Source: Ambrosia x helenae
Taxonomy: Eukaryota; Streptophyta; Magnoliopsida; Asterales; Asteraceae
Direction of reading: 5' to 3'
Assembly: GCA_030844895.1 (NCBI GenBank)
Contig: CM061233.1
Span: forward strand, 92,403,563-92,467,562
Length of the DNA stretch: 64,000 bases
Position 1 is the stretch's first letter, and each line of letters opens with the position of its first letter. The notes beneath the pieces are model-generated. The model was not told the DNA's origin. It saw nothing but the letters and a program-made list of their open reading frames with translations, and ran no database searches. Of the stretch, positions 32,761-43,872 are shown piece by piece. A program made the position numbers and the translations under genes.

Positions 32761-34620
32761 CTGATGAACCGGTCGTCACGGGTCATACAAAACCTAAATA
32801 ACCTAGGTAGCTAGCGTAAGTAGGGTATCAATCCAAGGAGTGTGTGGTTAGTGAATGTTGTTTAGTTGATTGGAAACTATTGCTTATGAAGATGCTATAT
32901 AACTTATGAAGATTGCACTTGGTTCATTTAAGAATGTTTAGTTGGAAGGAGTTTTGATTTATAAAAATTGGAATGGAAATGTAATAGAAAAAAAAGTAGT
33001 AACAATTTAGATTGTAAGCAATTTGATTAAAAGGATCACACCTAGGTTTCAACAAATAAAGTCTAAGGTTATCACAAATGGGTCAAATAATTATGATGCA
33101 ATTGGTGTTAACGGGGTGATTTTTCAATAGGCTTAGTGTCAAGTTTCATCAACATTCAACAATGGACTAAACTACACTTCATTACCTAGAACATACAACC
33201 CTATGTTTGTATTAGAGCAAGAAACCATGTTCATGACATTTAGAAATTGGCACAAGATCAATTAACTAAAAATGGCTTCAACATAAGATTAATCACAATC
33301 TAATACAATAGTTCAAACACACAATCACACAATCAAAAGTTTAAAGCAATACTCAAATGTTAGACCCTAGAACTTCAATTGTTTACTTCCTAAGCATGAT
33401 ACAATGAGACTAGCCACTCATGGCCATAGAGTTCTTCAAATCCCGTGTTCTTGGTTATCTAATCTTCAAGAAGATGCAAAAAATGATTGTAGGATGGATG
33501 GATTAATTTTGTGATGTGTAGTAATGATGAAGATGATTAGGAATGATCCCCTGATTTACTCACCTCAAGCCCATGTTGGTCCAAGTCAAGGATTTGGTCT
33601 TTTTTTTTTTAATTTAATTCCGAGTCAATAGTCAAATCCACCATTGATTATGTAACTCCTGCCCCAAGTTAATAATGGTCCCTAAAATCCCATTTTAACA
33701 TTTCTCCAACGTGCAGCTAAAGAAGAATCGGATTTTAGCTTTTCAAAACCTCATATTTGGATTGGTCTCGTCGAGCTACCCCAAATACATATATTATAAG
33801 CCTCGTAACTCATTTTCTAGATCCGGATATGGCCAATTTACCGATCCTTATTTTGCTATCCAAGCAGCGGCCGTCGCTGACGGCGGGACAGATCCTGACG
33901 CCCAAGCTGGCGGCCGACGGCGCTCTAGACGACTAGAAAACTTGTTTTCTTCATAACTTTTTTCGTTTCAACTCCGTTTTCGCGGCCACGTCTTCGTATT
34001 TAGAAGACCTTTCACATCATCAAATAATATTTTCATTTCAAATTCATGTATTTTTTTTTTCAAAACACATCCAATCTTTGTTCTTTGCTCTCGGTTGCTC
34101 GTTCCTTGCACCCAGTTCCTCCTAGCTTCAATCCAATGCATCATTTAACTTCCAAAATTGCACCTTTTCATGTCAATGCCTGAAAATCACAAGACACATC
34201 AACATAGTGCTATTCCACAATCTTTTATATATTAATTACCCATTTTTCTTTTGTTAACTCTCGTGTTTTTACCAACCCATCACCAATTCTGAAGGGATCG
34301 TTCAAACCCGTTCTTCTCACCAATAATTAAACTTACTACTACTTTAATATAAATAGTCTACTTATACGAAGGGTCCCCAAGATGTGCAAGTTTTCTAAAC
34401 CTATTATTTTTATCTTTTCATTTTAAAACCAAAACCTTTTCAAAAACTAATTTTCTTTTAGAACCCATCCGTTTTATTTTCTTTTCAAAACCTGATTAAA
34501 TAAAATGATGAAAGGTCGAGTAGGGGAAAGTGTGTTCTCTGGAATACGATACTCGGTATTTACTTTAGAAATATGTACTATACACGTTAGGTTCTCTGCC
34601 TATGTGTTGGTTTTAGTTCC
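32761..34620. mobile_element. LTR-retrotransposon-derived sequence, unresolved
   Basis: Repeat-like, no terminal structure resolved. 32765-32860 (GAACCGGTCGTCACGGGTC, GTAAGTAGGGTATC) and 34540-34600 (GATACTCGGTATTTACTTTA) resemble R/U5 phrases of Tat-like LTRs in opposite orientations, suggesting nested pieces. A GC-rich island at 33865-33935 contains GCCGTCGCTGACGGCG. The 81-codon frame 33711-33956 crosses that island and is not recognised. Confidence 0.35.
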
Positions 34621-35151
34621 TAAGTAATTACCGTTTACTCATAAATTTAAAACTTGTTAACGATTTAGTAAAAATTCATCTTTTTCCTGAAATCAAGGTT
34701 TTGAAATTAAACATCAAGTTTTTGGCACCAGAAAAAATGATATCTTTTCTAATTACTAAAACCAGGCACATCAGTAATTCTCTCAAAAATTTATTTGCTT
34801 TTTTTTTCGCATGTATACATATATTTATATACGTGTGTAAAACTACAAATATTAGTATTGCACATATTTGTATAGAAAGGAAGGTTGTGGGTAAGAACAT
34901 ATTTTTTTTAATGTACATATGTGTTTATACGTGTTTAATATTAAAAAAATAAGTATCATATATATATATATATATATATATGTTTGACAATGCAGCTATG
35001 TATAATCCAAAATTGATAATACACATATATGAATAAATAAGAAAAGTTGTGATTTAGCAACAAAAAAAAATTGCCTTAGAGAAATGCGTTGTCTGGAATA
35101 GTTCTCTCAGTTCTCAACTAGCCAAGTGTTCATTCAAGATCCCTATCATGT
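34621..35151. other. AT-rich spacer with (TA)n microsatellite
   Basis: (TA)n at about 34958-34981. The complementary 80- and 83-codon frames at 34676-34952 are mirror images of one AT-rich stretch and have no domain. Confidence 0.5.
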
Positions 35152-35533
35152 GTGTGTGTGTGTGCACGCGTGTGAAACCTTATGAGAACATTCTTTTTTA
35201 ACTTGAAGAACCTATTTGGATCATTCATTATATATTAATCTAAAAAAACTAAATATATGAAACCAGTATAATTGTATTCTATATTATATAATATAATGCA
35301 TTTCACAACGCTATTTTAAGATACTCAAAATTTAAAAACTTTGTATATGTGAGTGTGCACGTGTGAAATCTTATGAAAACATTCTTTTTTAAATTGAACA
35401 ACCTATTTGGATCATTCATTATATATTAATCTAAAAAAATACTAAATATACGAAACTAGTATATATGTATTCTATACTATATATAATGTATTTCACAATG
35501 CTAATTTAAGATACTCAAAAGTTACAAACTTTG
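35152..35533. repeat. 191-bp tandem duplication
   Basis: Two copies, about 35152-35342 and 35343-35533, share CCTATTTGGATCATTCATTA, TATATTAATCTAAAAAAA and TTTAAGATACTCAAAA, with several substitutions and small indels. Each copy starts with a (GT)n-like tract and GTGCACG. Confidence 0.85.
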
Positions 35534-36859
35534 TTTCCTTTAACGCATGAAGTACAACCTTAAAATGAGGGTAAATTAGTATTTTAAACACTTTTACACT
35601 TTAATACCCTCGTTTTTATTACATTTTAATTCCATAACTTTACTAAACTTTACTTATTTAAATAATAGTTACATTTTTTCACCTTATTTTAAGCTAACTA
35701 CACTGTGAGTTTAAATGACCATAATTTTTCGTAGGTTAATACCTTTCAGAAAAAAATATAATAAAAAACTAACATTTGATTCTCTTTAGTGTAACATCAT
35801 GAATTTTCCCACGCATTTTTTTTATTCTATTTCCTTTTTATTTTACATTTAATTTTAAATTATTCAATAAAATCCCATTTTTATATTTATTATTTTCCTT
35901 TATTGATTGTTCCAAGTTATACAAAGAACACAAAAACGTATTTTAAAAGAAATATTAAAAAAAACTTATCTAATTTAAACATTCTTATTATTTATGTAGT
36001 TATTTAACTATCTATTTATTTATTAAAATAAATAAATAAATATGAATTGTAAAAAATCATATATTTTTTAAAATTAGTTAAGTTTTATTTTATAAAACAA
36101 TATGGGTTTACCAATTTAACATAAACCTTTATAAACCCATAACAACACCAAGTGTAACTTAAACCTTAACCTAAACCCAAGCCCTCTAAGTCTAACTTAC
36201 TGGCCCAACTTGTCTTGGCCCAAACTCACCTTAGCCCACCTGCAAAACCCAAAGGTAACCCCCACTTTTACCCGGTTCATCCACACCGACCCGAATGTGA
36301 CATTTTTACCTGCACCCACTACCGAAACCTCAATTTCAAGCTCAAAACAACATTTGTTTTGAAATTAAAACATGTAAACAACGCGTTTTGACATTACACA
36401 CCTTCCATTTATACGATTATACGTTATTAATTAGTAATTGACATCCAATTTAGTTTTATTTTTAAAACCATTTTATAATCTTCCCAATCCTACTTAATTT
36501 GTTGTTACATATAAAATATTGAATCTGAAATCCCATTTAGAAACTATTTTTGCCGCTTCTCCTCACACACCCACAGCCAATTTAATTGAAAAACCCCTAA
36601 GTGGGCGATTGTGGATTGTTGGACTAATGAGCAACCGACCACACCTTTCTCTCTCAATTCCACACCCTAACCAGTATGTTTTCTATGCTTTTTTTAATCT
36701 CTTATGTACTACAAAATCCCCTTAATTAATCTTGTTACCTCTAGCATTTCTTTGATCTATTAAAGCGGGTCTAAGGTTAGGGTTCTAGGTTTCATAATTG
36801 GGAATTATGGGCTATTTTAGGTAACTATTTTATTCTTTGTTTTCATACAAAAATTAACC

Positions 36860-36956
36860 TCGTATTGTAATGGTTTGTGGTTTTGTGTATAAAGCTCAGG
36901 ATCTGGATCTGCTTCGGACCTAGGATCGAATCCTAGAGCATAAATCTTTTTTTTCC
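36860..36956 (+). repeat. tRNA-like sequence in the solo LTR
   Basis: A B-box-like T-arm AGGATCGAATCCT sits at 36922-36934, about 45 bp downstream of AATGGTTTGTGGTTTTGTG, and a T8 run follows at about 36948. The layout (A-box-like, T-arm, T run) matches a decayed tRNA or SINE head. It lies about 1.1 kb from the LTR start, close to the offset of the tRNA-like unit at 59525-59600 in a related LTR. It would not fold as a normal tRNA. Confidence 0.4.
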
Positions 36957-37079
36957 ATCTATTTCTTTCTCTTTTTTTCCTTCTTTGTTATTTATTAGAT
37001 ATTAACACATTTTAATAATTTTAAATATTTTTAAATTCCAATAAATATTCAATACTTTTTATTAAAAAAAAAAAAACTA

Positions 37080-39610
37080 AGTCTCATAACATTAGATTTT
37101 ATTATTATTGACTTTAATTTTCAAAAAAAAAACATAATTATTATTTTTGAATGCATTTGTTTACTATTACTCATAAATAATTCATTATAAACCATTTTAA
37201 TTCATTTTAACACTAAAACTTTTATATAGGACAATGTCATAAATTTTAATTCCTAAAAACTTATGTTTTATCATTATTAAACATTTAATTCAAGTAATCC
37301 ATTATTTATAATAAAATTATCTGTTTTAATTAAAAATAAAACAAAAAATAATGTTCCAACTTTTTAAATTATCAACTATTATTTTCAATAAAAGTACTTT
37401 ATTTTTATATTTTTATCATTTGAATTCATATTTATTGTAGTTCTAGCATTTCAAATCATTTAAAAATGTATTTAATAATTTTTCTAAATTGTAAATGCAC
37501 TTAATTATTACAGAAAATCATAAGTTCATAAGGTTCATCTTAATTTATTTATTTATTTATTTATCACATGCATTTCTTATTTAAATACGTTGTAAAATTC
37601 ATTTAAAAACCCTAAATGCCTAATCCTAGAAACCCTAGACATTTTAAGATCGTTTCTTTATAGACTTTATGTATATCCTTTAGGTTGAATTCCCAGGGGA
37701 TCTCTATGCATTTATCTAACTACAGCTTTAGAATTTATTGCTTAGCAAATCGTGAGTATGCTTATCTCCTTTATATAAAAACACTACCTCTAATAAACAT
37801 TAAATTTTGCTATTATTATTTTTAATTTTGAAATAAATACATAACTATTATTTTTTAAGCACCTTTCTATTATTACTTATAAATAATTCATTGTAAATCC
37901 ATTTTAGTACCTAATATTTTCTAGAAATATTTTTAAACATTTAGGACAATGCCATAAATTTTAATTGCTGAAAACTTATGTTGGTTACCTTTAACCATTT
38001 AATTCAATTAATAATAAAATATTATGTTTTTATTGAAAAAAACTGAAAATAATTTATAAAAAAATTGAATTTTAAATTCATCAACTATTATTTTCTAAAT
38101 ATTTTATTTTTATATTTTATCATTTTAATTCATATTGATTACAACTCTAGCATTTTTAAATCATTTAAAAATGTAATTTACTAATTTTATAGATTATAAA
38201 TTTATTTATTTATAACAAAAAAGTATAATTTCATAAGATTCTTATTAATTCATTTATTTATTTAATTATCATATTTATTTACTATTTAAATACATTGTAA
38301 TAATTATTTAAAATTCTAGAATTTAATAATTTATATTAAATTTGATTTTTATTAATTAGATTTGAATTTAAATTTTTAGTTTTGTAAATGTTATGTTTAT
38401 TTAAATATCTAAATTATATAATTATACGCTATACATTATAATCGATATTTTTTTATAAAATAATACTTTTATCCATCTACCACCACCGAAGCTAAAAGAA
38501 GTAAAGAGGGAAATGGGAAACTAACCGGCGATGTCGAAACCGTCGTAGAGGCAATGGTGGACGATGTCGAATGTGGCACGAGTAATAATACTTTTAATGA
38601 TATTATTAGTATACATTTATAATTTAACAGTTTTAAGTTTTGTTTTTTCAATACAATACTGCTTAATAATTTTAAAAACTTTTTTATAAAATATTAAAAT
38701 CTTTTAATGAATAAAAGTATAATGATTTAATTTAGTATATTTAATGTGGCTAGGCATTTTTACCACTTTTAATGATAACCTACTTTAAAATAATATTAAT
38801 GCTATATTTTATAAAGCAGTACTTTTTAATATCAATAACACAATACTTTAGTCTAAGCCATATTTGGCACGGGTATTTTTTTATAAACCACACCCGGCAT
38901 GTGGTTATATGGATAAAAGTATTGTTTTATAAAAAAAATATATCAAATAGGTAGAGTATAACTATTTAATGTAGTATATGTTGATAATTTAAAATTTATA
39001 AGTTTTAATAATATTAATAAATTATTCTCATTTAAATAAATTGCAAATAAATCCGTTATAATCAATTAGTTAATTAAAAGAATAGCTCATCTAGTTATTA
39101 TAGGGCATTTTAGTCATTTTATTAAAACTTAACTAGAAAAACTAATGAAGTTAGCCTTAGTACCCTAACATGTTACAAAACTGAAATCATAAACCTTTAA
39201 CATGTTAGAAAAATAAGTTAGTACTTTAAGATGTTACTTTCTATAAATCTTAAGGACTATCTATGTAGTTAACTCATTATTCAATCACTTAATTGTTAAT
39301 TAAATTATTTATATTCCTTACATTTTAAATCTAAGTATATTATTAATTAATTACTTAGATATTAATTATTTCATATTTACTTCATTACATTTATTTAATT
39401 TCTTATTGGAAACCCTAATCTCCATATAGATCTAGAAAACCCTAAGTGCCTAATCCTAGAAACCTTAGACATTTTAAGATCGGTTCCGTATAGACTTTAC
39501 GTATATCATTTAGGTTGAATTTCTCAGTATTCTCTATGCATTTATCTCGATGAAGCTAGGAAATTTATTGCTTAGCAAACATTGTGTATACATATCTCGT
39601 TTTCAACTTT
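37080..39610 (+). repeat. Duplicated segments inside the solo LTR
   Basis: 37605-37770 and 39434-39600 are clear direct repeats sharing TGCCTAATCCTAGAAACC, GACATTTTAAGATCG, TTTAGGTTGAATT and TTATTGCTTAGCAAA. Upstream AT-rich parts also repeat: about 37136-37560 aligns with about 37840-38290 (AAATAATTCATT, CATAAATTTTAATT). The LTR has therefore grown by duplications of about 0.7 and 1.8 kb. Confidence 0.75.
38462..38612 (+). other. Small non-AT-rich open segment, unidentified
   Basis: Inside very AT-rich LTR sequence a patch of about 110 bp is GC-balanced and open on the plus strand (for example TTTEAKRSKEGNGKLTGDVE followed by TVVEAMVDDVECG). It has no start or splice context that I can define and no recognised family. 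It could be captured exon sequence or chance. Confidence 0.25.
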
Positions 39611-40179
39611 CACTTTTGGGATGTTACATGTACACATTATTCACTTTACACTTGGACATTCAAATACACATTTTCAGTTACATTTCATATACGTGCCTTG
39701 TTACCTTCATGCATATTATGCTTAGACATTAACTGTATTATACATACAAACTTTATGCAAAATCATTACCTCTGTACAAGTTGATGGGAATGATGGATAA
39801 CGCTATTCGGACTGACAACATGCCTTGTTTGATTTACCCTTTTGAGGGGAGGCCCTTTGTCATCATTTAATGCATACTATATCTAACAAGTGTTAGGGAC
39901 TCTTTGTCAACTTTAAGGTTTGACTTTCTCCCGTGTGTTTACTTGGGCACGTGAATTGTATCTTTTCAAACTTGTGCTTGATATACGTTAAATTATACAT
40001 GTTTTAGTCCCCGGTTTTACTCTCGTTTGACGCGTTTTTGACTTTAAATTCGAAGTAAAGGTACGTAATCATATACTTTTGATTTTTTAGGTCTTAAACG
40101 ACGTGCCAAAGACAAAGTTGGAGAAAAATAAGGATTTCCAGACAAGATGGATAAAAACTGCATAATCTGCTCAACAAAC

Positions 40180-40395
40180 AGATCACGCACGGCCGTGCCA
40201 ACCCAAAGATCTCGGAAGCGCTGGTAGTGCAGAGGAGAGTGCAACAAGATTATCGGACACGCACTCCCGTGCGGTTTAGACGCACTCTCGTGCGGTTCAG
40301 ACGCATTCCAGTGAAGATCTCGTCACCAATCAACCACTTGCATGATGCAACATGATGTCATGATAAGATTCGCAGTGCACGGGCGGGCACTATAT
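40180..40395 (+). repeat. GCACGGCCGTGC-type word array in the solo LTR
   Basis: Words such as GCACGGCCGTGCC (about 40188), CGCACTCCCGTGCGG (40261), CGCACTCTCGTGCGG (40281), GTGCACGGGCGGGCAC (40375) and, past the MITE, GCATGGTCGTGCC (40831) stand upstream of a TATA-like CTATATAAC at 40857-40865. This lies about 4.4-5.1 kb into the LTR, so it may be a second promoter or an R/U5 array. Confidence 0.6.
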
Positions 40396-40819
40396 TAGGG
40401 CTGGCAATTTAGACACGAACACGATAACCTGACACGAACCTACACGATTTTAACAGGTTTCGTGGTTGGCCTTAACAGGTTTCGTGTCTATTACAGGTCG
40501 ACACGTTAAGACCTGTTTATTTTCGTGTCGTGTTCGTGTCTTATCGTGTACGTGTGTTAACAAGTCTTATCGTGTTTCTTATCATGTTTTGTCGTGTCTT
40601 GTCGTGTCTTATCGTGTCTTGTCGTGTTAACTTATTTTACTAGGTGTTCCTTATCGTGTCTTGTCGTGTTAACTTATTTTACTAGGTGTTCCTTATCGTG
40701 TCTTGTCGTGTCTTATCGTGTTAACCTGTTATACACAGGTTTGTGTTTACAAGTTTCGTGTTCGTGTCTTAACAGGTTCGTGTCTTAATAGGTTCGTGTA
40801 ACTTGTTATGCCAGCTCTA
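40396..40819. mobile_element. hAT-type MITE (424 bp) with 8-bp target duplication
   Basis: The ends TAGGGCTGGCA and, inverted, TAGAGCTGGCA, flanked by CACTATAT at 40388-40395 and 40820-40827. An 8-bp duplication and this TIR define hAT. The interior is made of TCGTGTCTTATCGTGT words, with a 40-bp unit (TTAACTTATTTTACTAGGTG) repeated at 40626 and 40668. It is noncoding; the 64-codon frame at 40594-40788 is the word array. It sits in the solo LTR's GCACGG array. Confidence 0.92.
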
Positions 40820-41685
40820 CACTATATCATGCATGGTCGTGCCGATAAAAAAATGTCTATATAACAGAGCAAATACATTCTGATCAAATATAGGATATTT
40901 TCCTAACCTTCTGGGAGATTCCTGGGTGACGAAAACGGTTGTTCTTGGTCGAATTAAAGCCTTCAAGTTGCATAGAAGCCTTTTCCATCATCTAATCCAT
41001 CTAATTTTTAATCTTTGATCTTCTCATAATTTTGAGCTTCATTTAGGCATTGGTTTGGTATTACATGCATTATTGTAATCCTCAGGGCAAAACCATTAGT
41101 TTACTTATCTTATAAACAATCATTCGTATTTTGAGTCTGTTAAAATTAGTAAAAACTTATCTCACTTATTTTTTTACTGGTAAATCAGTGACAACGATTT
41201 TGAACTGTTGCATCCGCTCGCGTCCATGGATCGATATCTGGTTCTTACCTATACTTTACTATGTATATGATATGGTACACTTGCCCTTTTGTATGTGTTT
41301 TACTGTTAAGGTCTAAATCAATTTTATAAATATTAAAACTGAGTTTGTGGCAAAATTCATTGTAATAATATGTATAAATACGCACACGTCAATGCTACAT
41401 ATATACAACACATACTCACCAACATTTTTGTTTTGACAAAAATATTTTGTACATATTTCAGTTATTGCATGAGGCTTCACATATGACTTTGGACTTAGAA
41501 TAAGTTAATCAACTTTATTTCATGTTGTTATTCTGTGTGACAATTTGTATTTCCATTTCAATACTTGTATGCCATTAAATTCCGTATTAAATAATGTTTC
41601 AATTTATTAGTATAATGTGTTTTTGAACAATCATTCCTACGTGATATCAGGATGTTGCTGTCATCGGTTGGAGTGTTACATTTAG

Positions 41686-42599
41686 TTTGGGTATAGTATT
41701 GCTATTATTTTTAAATAATTGAAAACAGATGATCCCAAACTAAATCAATTGAAAACTTAATTAACCAAAAAACCGAACGAACTTAAAATCGGTTATCAGT
41801 TTTTTGTACCATTAGTTAACTGAAATTAACAAACCAAAATCGAACAATTCATACATTCTTAGTTTTTATACATCCAATTCTTGTATTTCTACCGTTATTT
41901 TATGTACTTTTAAGCAATCGGGCTAAGAGTTCTCAAATGATCCAAGAAAGTGATGAACCGGGGAACTATCCATTTAACATGTTAAATATATGATAAAAAT
42001 TTAATTGAACATTAATTTTATTTTTTTTTGGGAGATTTTGCATATATGTAAAAGTGTTTTGTATAAAAAATTCAAAAAATAAAAAAATTAAAAAAATGCT
42101 TCTAGTGAATTAAAAAAGCTAAAACTTTTTTTTTTACAAAAATATTTTTTATTGAAATCGCTTCTACATATCTTTACATGCAAAAGTTTCAGAAAAAAAA
42201 TAAAAAAAAAAACTATATATTTTTACATGTTAAATTAATTTTTTATGATTTATTTAACATATTAAATACATGATTCTCTAGTTCCTCACTTTTTTAGGTT
42301 CTCCACTAAACCTCTAACACATATTCAATTACAACAAACATAACAATAATAAAACTAGCAATCATACAACAATAAAGAAACACAAATTAGAGAAATGAGA
42401 TGATGGCCACAAGTTACACATGTTTATGTCTTACACATGTAAAATCATTTGCAAGTTTAATTAAACCAATCTTTAAACAACTTAGGATGCTCGAAGCACA
42501 TGCTGATAACCCGAGCGAATAAAAACATGTCACATTTGCACTTTTCAAACTATGAATCCGAACAAAAACACAACCATCATCCTTTACTTTTTGTGTATG
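41686..42599. other. AT-rich spacer with a degenerate fold-back at 41930-42310
   Basis: 41940-42010 and about 42225-42305 are imperfect inverted repeats around AAAGTGA.GAAC and TTTAACATGTTAAATA. It may be an old MITE; no clear target duplication is visible. The rest is A/T-rich spacer. Confidence 0.35.
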
Positions 42600-43025
42600 A
42601 ATTCTAAGGGGGACGGAGGTCAGGAGGTGTAACCAGTGAATGACACTGGTAGGTTCACTGCCGCCGTGGTCATGGGTAGTGAGATTCTGGTAGTCCTGTG
42701 AAGAGTTTTCGTGGTCTACCTCACGGGGGAGAGAGAGAGAGAGAAAGAGAGATGCATAGAAAAGAGAGAAACCAGATGCTCCATGAATGCTTCACTAGTG
42801 GTGTTGCGGTTGGGAAGAGTTCACAAGTGGTGGTCCAGTTGACGGGCTGCGACTAGTTCGTTACAAGTGCCCCATGAATGCTTCCCGGTAAGCAACCCTT
42901 CTCCTCAAATACAGTTAAATTAAAGTTGTAAGTTTATGGGTAGGAAGCGAAAGTGTAGCTTTTGGGTACCCGTTAAGCCTCAAGGGCTATTCAAAGCTCC
43001 CCGAGCACCCTTAGGTGTAGGTTTA
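42600..43025. other. Unassigned, less AT-rich block
   Basis: Balanced base composition with a (GA)n tract at 42729-42752 and two copies of CCATGAATGCTTC (about 42781 and 42871). No frame above about 60 codons and no recognised element. It may be a repeat relic. Confidence 0.35.
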
Positions 43026-43872
43026 TTACTTTCATCTATCGAATTTTATATGATTATTTAAATTAAATATATTTAAATATTTTATTATAGTTAAGTAGTA
43101 CCTTGTGCAACAATAATGGTTCAATGACAGTATCAACATCAAAGTAAGCGCAAGCAAAAGTAAGAGGGTACATTTGAAAGTGTAAAAGTGCGTAATTTAT
43201 CTTCACTCTTTTTGTCCACCGACACAAAACAAAACGCTGTCAAGCTCCAAATTACATGGTGGAAAAGTGACACGCGTTTTTTTCTAATTTGGCCACATAA
43301 CTTTTACTTAATGACAAATCACCCCCTCCTCTTCAATCATTGGAGGCATCTTCAATTATTATAAAGCAAAAGGTGTTAAGAAACTTGATTATGAAAATAA
43401 ATAATAATAAAAAAAATAAGAACTTAATCATGGAAAATAAACTTCGATCCAATAACTTGATTCTCACCCTTCGCTTTTTGGGTACACAATCAATTATGTC
43501 CAAATTTACATCTTAAAACAAAATATTACAAACACAACCTTCCATTTCTCAAATCTACACTTTCCCACCTCCATTTTCATTTCTTTCTCTTATGATATGT
43601 CGTATGTATACATTTATATATATGGACTATGATACACCGTACACTACGATACAACGATACCTGAATTAGAACTTCACATCTTTCGTACCTCGGAAGACCA
43701 TCTTTGTAACCCCGAATGACTGTTTGTTTCTTTCTTTCTTTCTTCTTTGTTTCTTCATCGATCGATAGATATACGGACTTAAATGAAATTATAACTTATA
43801 AAAGGGGGCAAAAATGAAAATAAGAAAAAAAAAAAGACAGAAAAGGAAACAGAAAGTTTTGAAAGATTGGAA
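43026..43872. other. Spacer and presumed 3' UTR of GAE
   Basis: Lies downstream of the GAE stop codon, which is read from the minus strand. The T/C-rich tract 43730-43760 would be transcribed as an A/G-rich 3' UTR segment. I see no clear AATAAA polyadenylation signal and do not place the 3' end. Confidence 0.4.

Larger units (their letters stand above)
35790..41680 (+). mobile_element. Solo LTR of family C (about 5.9 kb) with TTTAG target duplication
   Basis: It starts TGTAACATCATG at 35790 and ends GTCATCGGTTGGAGTGTTACA at 41680, the same termini as the family C LTRs at 58013 and 62417 in the other orientation. TTTAG flanks both ends (35785-35789, 41681-41685), and no primer site follows, so it is a solo LTR left by recombination. 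A TATA box lies at 36509-36517, about 720 bp in, matching the offset in the 58013 LTR. Its length comes partly from internal duplications (37080-39610) and a hAT MITE (40396-40819). Confidence 0.82.
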
